A stretch of DNA of 18,762 bases, taken from Spirochaetota bacterium. Its GTDB lineage: Bacteria > Spirochaetota > UBA12135 > COTS27 > JAFLEE01. Where the stretch lies: positions 1 through 18,762 of the forward strand of contig JAFLEE010000096.1 of assembly GCA_017302015.1 (NCBI GenBank). The letters run 5' to 3'. The notes under the pieces are model-generated. The model saw only the letters and a program-made list of their open reading frames with translations, ran no database searches and had not been told where the DNA came from. The stretch's first letter is position 1. Every line of letters starts with the position of its first letter. A program made the position numbers and the translations under genes. Of the stretch, positions 15,933 through 18,762 are shown piece by piece.

Positions 15933-16949
15933 ATGGAACCCAAGCGAATCCTCGTCGTCGGCTGCGGCGCGATGTCCCGGGCCTGGATCAAGCATGTCCA
16001 GGGACGGTCCGACGCCGTGATCGCCGGCCTCTGCGATTTGAGCCTGGCCGCCGCGCAGAAGCGGGCGAAAGACGAGGGGCTGGATTGCCCGGTCTTCGAC
16101 GATCTTGCGCGGGCCTTGGACCGGGTGGCGCCCGATGTGGTCTTCGACATCACGATCCCGCAGGCGCACCGCCAGGTCGTGACGGCCGCCCTGGCCAAGG
16201 GCTGCCCGGTGTTCGGCGAAAAGCCCATGGCCGGGAATCTGGCCGACGCGAAGGCCATGGTGGCCGCCGCCGAGGCCGCCGGGAAACCCTACGCCGTCAT
16301 GCAGAACCGCCGCTACCTGAAGGGCATCCGGGCCCTGCGCGGCCTCATCGCCGCGGGGGCCATCGGAGAACCTTCGTTCATCACCGCCGATTTCTTCATC
16401 GGCGCCCATTTCGGAGGCTTCCGCGACGAGATGGAAAACCCCCTGCTCGTCGATATGGCCATCCACACCTTCGACCAGGCCCGCTTCATCACCGGCGCCG
16501 ATGCGGTGGAGGTCAGTGCGCTGGCGTTCAACCCGAAGGGATCCTGGTACCGCGGCGATGCGGCCGCGCTGTGCCAGTTCCGCTTCGCCAATGGGGCGCT
16601 CTTCTCCTACCGGGGCTCGTGGTGCGCGGAAGGCGCCAATACCAGTTGGGAGGCCGCGTGGCGCGTGTGCGGCACCCGGGGCACGGCGATCTGGGACGGT
16701 GGACCCTCCCCCTGGGCCGACGTGGTGGCGAAGGAGGAGGGGTTCACGCGCCCGACATCGCGCGTGGAAGCCCCGAAGGATTGGGCCGGTCGGGAGGGCC
16801 ATGAGGGGTGCCTGGATGCCCTGTTCCAATCCCTTTCCGATGGGAAACCCCCGGAAACCGATTGCCGGGACAATGTGAAAAGCGTGGCCATGGTCTTCGC
16901 CGCCGTGGAAAGCGCCCGGCAGGGGGGGGCCTGGGTGAAAGTCGGCTAA
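15933..16949 (+). CDS. Gfo/Idh/MocA-family NAD(P)-dependent oxidoreductase
   Basis: The 338-aa protein has an N-terminal Rossmann fold with ILVVGCGAMSRAW (6-18), the conserved GEKPMA (95-100, with the substrate-site Lys97) and LLVDMAIHTFDQAR (171-184), where Asp174 and His178 match the family's D-x3-H active site. A C-terminal alpha/beta dimerisation domain follows. Members oxidise or reduce sugars, inositols and sugar acids with NAD(P). The start is fixed by AAGGAG five bases upstream; the open frame runs about 280 bp further upstream but overlaps the AraC gene. A TATGAT at 15899-15904 may be the -10 box. Divergence from the AraC gene suggests inducible control. There is no signal peptide, so it is cytoplasmic. 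Confidence 0.93.
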   Translation: MEPKRILVVGCGAMSRAWIKHVQGRSDAVIAGLCDLSLAAAQKRAKDEGLDCPVFDDLARALDRVAPDVVFDITIPQAHRQVVTAALAKGCPVFGEKPMAGNLADAKAMVAAAEAAGKPYAVMQNRRYLKGIRALRGLIAAGAIGEPSFITADFFIGAHFGGFRDEMENPLLVDMAIHTFDQARFITGADAVEVSALAFNPKGSWYRGDAAALCQFRFANGALFSYRGSWCAEGANTSWEAAWRVCGTRGTAIWDGGPSPWADVVAKEEGFTRPTSRVEAPKDWAGREGHEGCLDALFQSLSDGKPPETDCRDNVKSVAMVFAAVESARQGGAWVKVG

Positions 16950-17091
16950 GCGAGGCGGCCGGTCGTGGTTCCCTCGCCATCGGCCATCGGGCGAAATATT
17001 TCAGTCCTTTTCGCGGGCTTTTCTTTCCCGCCGGGCTCGACTAGGCTTAGGGTCAGAAGGATCGGGGCGCGTCTGTCCGTCCCCCGAGAAA

Positions 17092-17120
17092 CTCCCCCGG
17101 CCCCGCTGCCGGCGGGGGAG
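17092..17120 (+). promoter_or_regulatory. GC-rich hairpin abutting the ribosome binding site of the STAS gene
   Basis: CTCCCCC (17092-17098) pairs with GGGGGAG (17114-17120). GCC (17100-17102) can continue against GGC (17111-17113) with one bulged G, giving about 10 base pairs. The Shine-Dalgarno sequence GGGAGGAG begins three bases later (17123-17130). No T-tract follows, so this is a leader hairpin rather than a terminator. It could modulate ribosome access or protect the 5' end. Confidence 0.45.
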
Positions 17121-17136
17121 AAGGGAGGAGCCCGCC

Positions 17137-17478
17137 ATGCTGGAAGAGATCGAGTTCGAGGATTTGGGCGAGGTCCTCTTGGTGCGGGCCAAGGGTGAAT
17201 TGGGGGTGCGCGGCGCCCAGGAATTCCGCGAGAAGGTGAAGGAGAGGCTCCACCAGGGCAAGCGGGGCGTCGTGCTTGATTGCGAAGACCTCATTTTCAT
17301 CGACAGCGCCGGCTTCGGGGAACTCCTCGTCTGCCGCCAGCAACTCAAGAAGACCGGGGGCGAACTCCGCCTCGCACGCCTGAAGGGCTCGGTGGCGTCG
17401 GTGATGAAGACCTACAATATCGGGAATCTCTTCCAATCCCACGATACCGTGGAAGAGGCCCTGCGCGCTTTCGATTAG
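17137..17478 (+). CDS. STAS-domain anti-sigma factor antagonist-like protein (SpoIIAA type)
   Basis: The 113-aa protein is a single STAS domain of normal length. The central strand-loop-helix VVLDCEDLIFIDSAGFGEL (45-63) contains the phosphorylatable Ser57 after Asp56 in the usual D-S-x-G setting. Such proteins bind an anti-sigma kinase, releasing a sigma factor, and are switched off by phosphorylation; some stand-alone versions serve stress, biofilm or polysaccharide-secretion pathways. No anti-sigma kinase, sigma factor or phosphatase gene is adjacent. The ATG follows GGGAGGAG. The upstream gap (16950-17136) has a palindrome GAAATATTTC (16993-17002), a weak hairpin and no clear promoter. Transcription ends at the bidirectional terminator at 17521. 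Confidence 0.9.
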   Translation: MLEEIEFEDLGEVLLVRAKGELGVRGAQEFREKVKERLHQGKRGVVLDCEDLIFIDSAGFGELLVCRQQLKKTGGELRLARLKGSVASVMKTYNIGNLFQSHDTVEEALRAFD

Positions 17479-17520
17479 GCGCGGCCCCGCCCGCAGGCGA
17501 AAGGGCGGTTCGCAGGGCGC

Positions 17521-17550
17521 AAAAAAGCCCGGGAGCGGCCCGGGCTTTTT
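17521..17550. terminator. Bidirectional Rho-independent terminator between STAS and TrpB2 genes
   Basis: GCCCGGG (17527-17533) and CCCGGGC (17539-17545) form a perfect 7-bp stem with a 5-nt loop, flanked by six A on the left and five T on the right. It can therefore stop transcription from both converging genes. The A/T flanks can extend the stem. Confidence 0.93.
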
Positions 17551-17559
17551 CGGTTCGGC

Positions 17560-18762
17560 TTAGAACGCCGTCTTCGGCAATTTCGTCAGGGATGCGGCGA
17601 TCTCTTTCTCGGGGTAGATGAAGTCCACCAATTTCCCCTGGAAGTACTTCTCATAGCTGGTCATGTCGAAATGACCGTGGCCAGAGAGGTTGAAGAGGAT
17701 GACGCGCTTCTGCCCGGCCTGCTTGGCCTCGAGGGCCTCGTCGATGGCCCCGCGGATGGCGTGGGAGGATTCGGGCGCCGGGATGATGCCCTCGGTGCGG
17801 GCGAATTGCACTGCGGCCTCGAAGCAGGGCACCTGGGGCACGGCCTTGGCTTCCATGTGCTTCTCGTGGAGGAGTTGGCTCACCAGGGGCGCCGCGCCGT
17901 GGTAGCGCAGGCCGCCGGCGTGGATGCCGGGGGGGACGAAGTCGTGGCCGAGGGTGTACATCTTGGCGATGGGCGCGAGGCCGGCCTCGTCGCCGAAGTC
18001 GAAGGCGTACTGGCCTTTGGTGAGGGTCGGGCACGAGGAGGGCTCAATGGCGAGGCAGCGCACCTTGCTCTTGCCCGTGAGGCGGTCGCCGAGGAAGGGG
18101 AAGGCGATGCCGGCGAAATTGGAGCCACCGCCGTGGCAGCCGATGACGACGTCGGGCATCTCGCCGAAGAGTTCCATCTGCTTCTTGGCCTCGAGGCCGA
18201 TGATGCTCTGGTGGAGGCAGACGTGGTTGAGCACGGAGCCCAGGGAGTAGTGGGTATCGTCGCGCATCATGGCGTCTTCCACGGCCTCGCTGATGGCGAT
18301 GCCCAGCGAGCCGGGGCTGTCGGGATCCTGCTCGAGCACGGCGCGGCCCGCCTTGGTCTCGGTGCTGGGGCTGGCGACGACCTTCCCCCCCCAGGTCTCC
18401 ATCATGAGGCGCCGGTAGGGCTTCTGGTCGTAGCTGACCTTCACCATGTAGACCTTGACCTCGATGCCGAAGAAGGCCCCCGCCATGGCGAGGGAGGAGC
18501 CCCATTGCCCGGCGCCGGTCTCGGTGGCGATGCGCTTGATCCCCTCTTTTTTATTGTAATAGGCCTGGGGGATGGCGGTATTGGGCTTATGGCTCCCTGC
18601 CGGGGAACCGCCCTCATATTTATAGTAGATGTGCGCGGGCGTATCCAAGGCCTTCTCGAGGCCGATGGCGCGGTAGAGGGGGGAGGGCCGCCAGAGTTTC
18701 AGGACGTCGGAGATCTCCTCGGGGATGGGGATGAAGCGCTCGCGGGAAACCTCTTGCTTGAT
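17560..18762 (-). CDS. trpB2: TrpB2-type tryptophan synthase beta-like PLP enzyme (5' end beyond window)
   Basis: The visible 400 residues read in frame from the window edge, so the N-terminus (probably some tens of residues) is missing. Hallmarks of the TrpB2 (TrpB-like) branch are RFIPIPEEI near the edge, [10 protein letters not shown], and [18 protein letters not shown] with the PLP lysine encoded at 18586-18588. The signatures [27 protein letters not shown] and the phosphate-binding [11 protein letters not shown] follow. The enzyme makes L-tryptophan from serine and indole, and stand-alone TrpB2 may salvage indole or act on other serine-type substrates. No trpA lies within view. It ends in TAA just before the shared terminator. 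An internal TTG at 18648 is not the start, because conserved sequence continues upstream of it. Confidence 0.95.
   Translation of the reverse strand: MKQEVSRERFIPIPEEISDVLKLWRPSPLYRAIGLEKALDTPAHIYYKYEGGSPAGSHKPNTAIPQAYYNKKEGIKRIATETGAGQWGSSLAMAGAFFGIEVKVYMVKVSYDQKPYRRLMMETWGGKVVASPSTETKAGRAVLEQDPDSPGSLGIAISEAVEDAMMRDDTHYSLGSVLNHVCLHQSIIGLEAKKQMELFGEMPDVVIGCHGGGSNFAGIAFPFLGDRLTGKSKVRCLAIEPSSCPTLTKGQYAFDFGDEAGLAPIAKMYTLGHDFVPPGIHAGGLRYHGAAPLVSQLLHEKHMEAKAVPQVPCFEAAVQFARTEGIIPAPESSHAIRGAIDEALEAKQAGQKRVILFNLSGHGHFDMTSYEKYFQGKLVDFIYPEKEIAASLTKLPKTAF

Noticed and set aside
16993-17002. Palindrome GAAATATTTC upstream of the STAS gene
   Set aside because: A single 10-bp palindrome without a second copy or a known consensus is not enough to call an operator.
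1-18762. CRISPR arrays, insertion sequences, tRNA/rRNA genes and defence systems
   Set aside because: No regularly spaced repeats, transposase, terminal inverted repeats, RNA gene folds or known defence domains were seen in the sequence or translations.

Overview
This window is high-GC bacterial DNA with about twelve well-supported protein genes, short intergenic regions and no RNA genes, insertion sequences, phage genes or CRISPR repeats that I can see. A lipoprotein signal, Sec signal peptides, a transmembrane chemoreceptor and a dense set of carbohydrate-active enzymes suggest a motile, Gram-negative-type glycan degrader. The protein mix (heparan-N-sulfatase-like sulfatase, WbsX/GH99-like enzyme, HTH-less LacI-type sensor fused to GGDEF, TrpB2) would fit the PVC, Fibrobacterota, Spirochaetota or Acidobacteriota neighbourhoods. 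There is no phylogenetic marker gene, so the phylum is left open.

Layout. 1-2625 (+): a GH43-fold five-bladed beta-propeller lipoprotein behind two tandem copies of a 17-bp palindrome, then a ModF-type tandem ABC ATPase whose first half is degenerate. 2626-4605 (+): a long, hairpin-containing leader followed by a secreted GH99-like/WbsX protein with a C-terminal beta-sandwich. 4739-7725 (-): a two-gene operon of a secreted GH49-like beta-helix enzyme and an overlapping heparan-N-sulfatase-type sulfatase. 7886-8916 (+): an SGNH esterase with a canonical terminator. 9136-12790 (+): a chemoreceptor with a C-terminal hemerythrin domain, then 13 bp later a COG3618-type lactonase/amidohydrolase. 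12976-14955 (+): a cytoplasmic sugar-binding/GAF-like/GGDEF fusion. 15014-15811 (-) and 15933-16949 (+): a divergent AraC regulator and Gfo/Idh/MocA oxidoreductase. 17137-17478 (+): a stand-alone STAS protein. 17560-18762 (-): a TrpB2-type PLP enzyme cut by the window edge, separated from STAS by a bidirectional terminator.

How it may work together (inference). The exported beta-propeller, GH99-like and GH49-like proteins could bind and cut an alpha-linked, perhaps sulfated or esterified, glycan. The apparently cytoplasmic sulfatase and SGNH esterase would strip substituents from imported oligosaccharides. The oxidoreductase plus lactonase could run an oxidative monosaccharide route (sugar to lactone to aldonate). 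AraC and the sugar-sensing diguanylate cyclase would report sugar availability, and the hemerythrin chemoreceptor would add oxygen or redox taxis. No SusC/SusD, MFS or sugar ABC permease lies in the window, so the uptake step is not seen here. The most unusual items are the HTH-less LacI-type/GGDEF fusion, the sulfatase/GH49-like overlapping pair, the twin operator at the left end, and the chemoreceptor-lactonase pairing with a 21-bp direct repeat in front of it.
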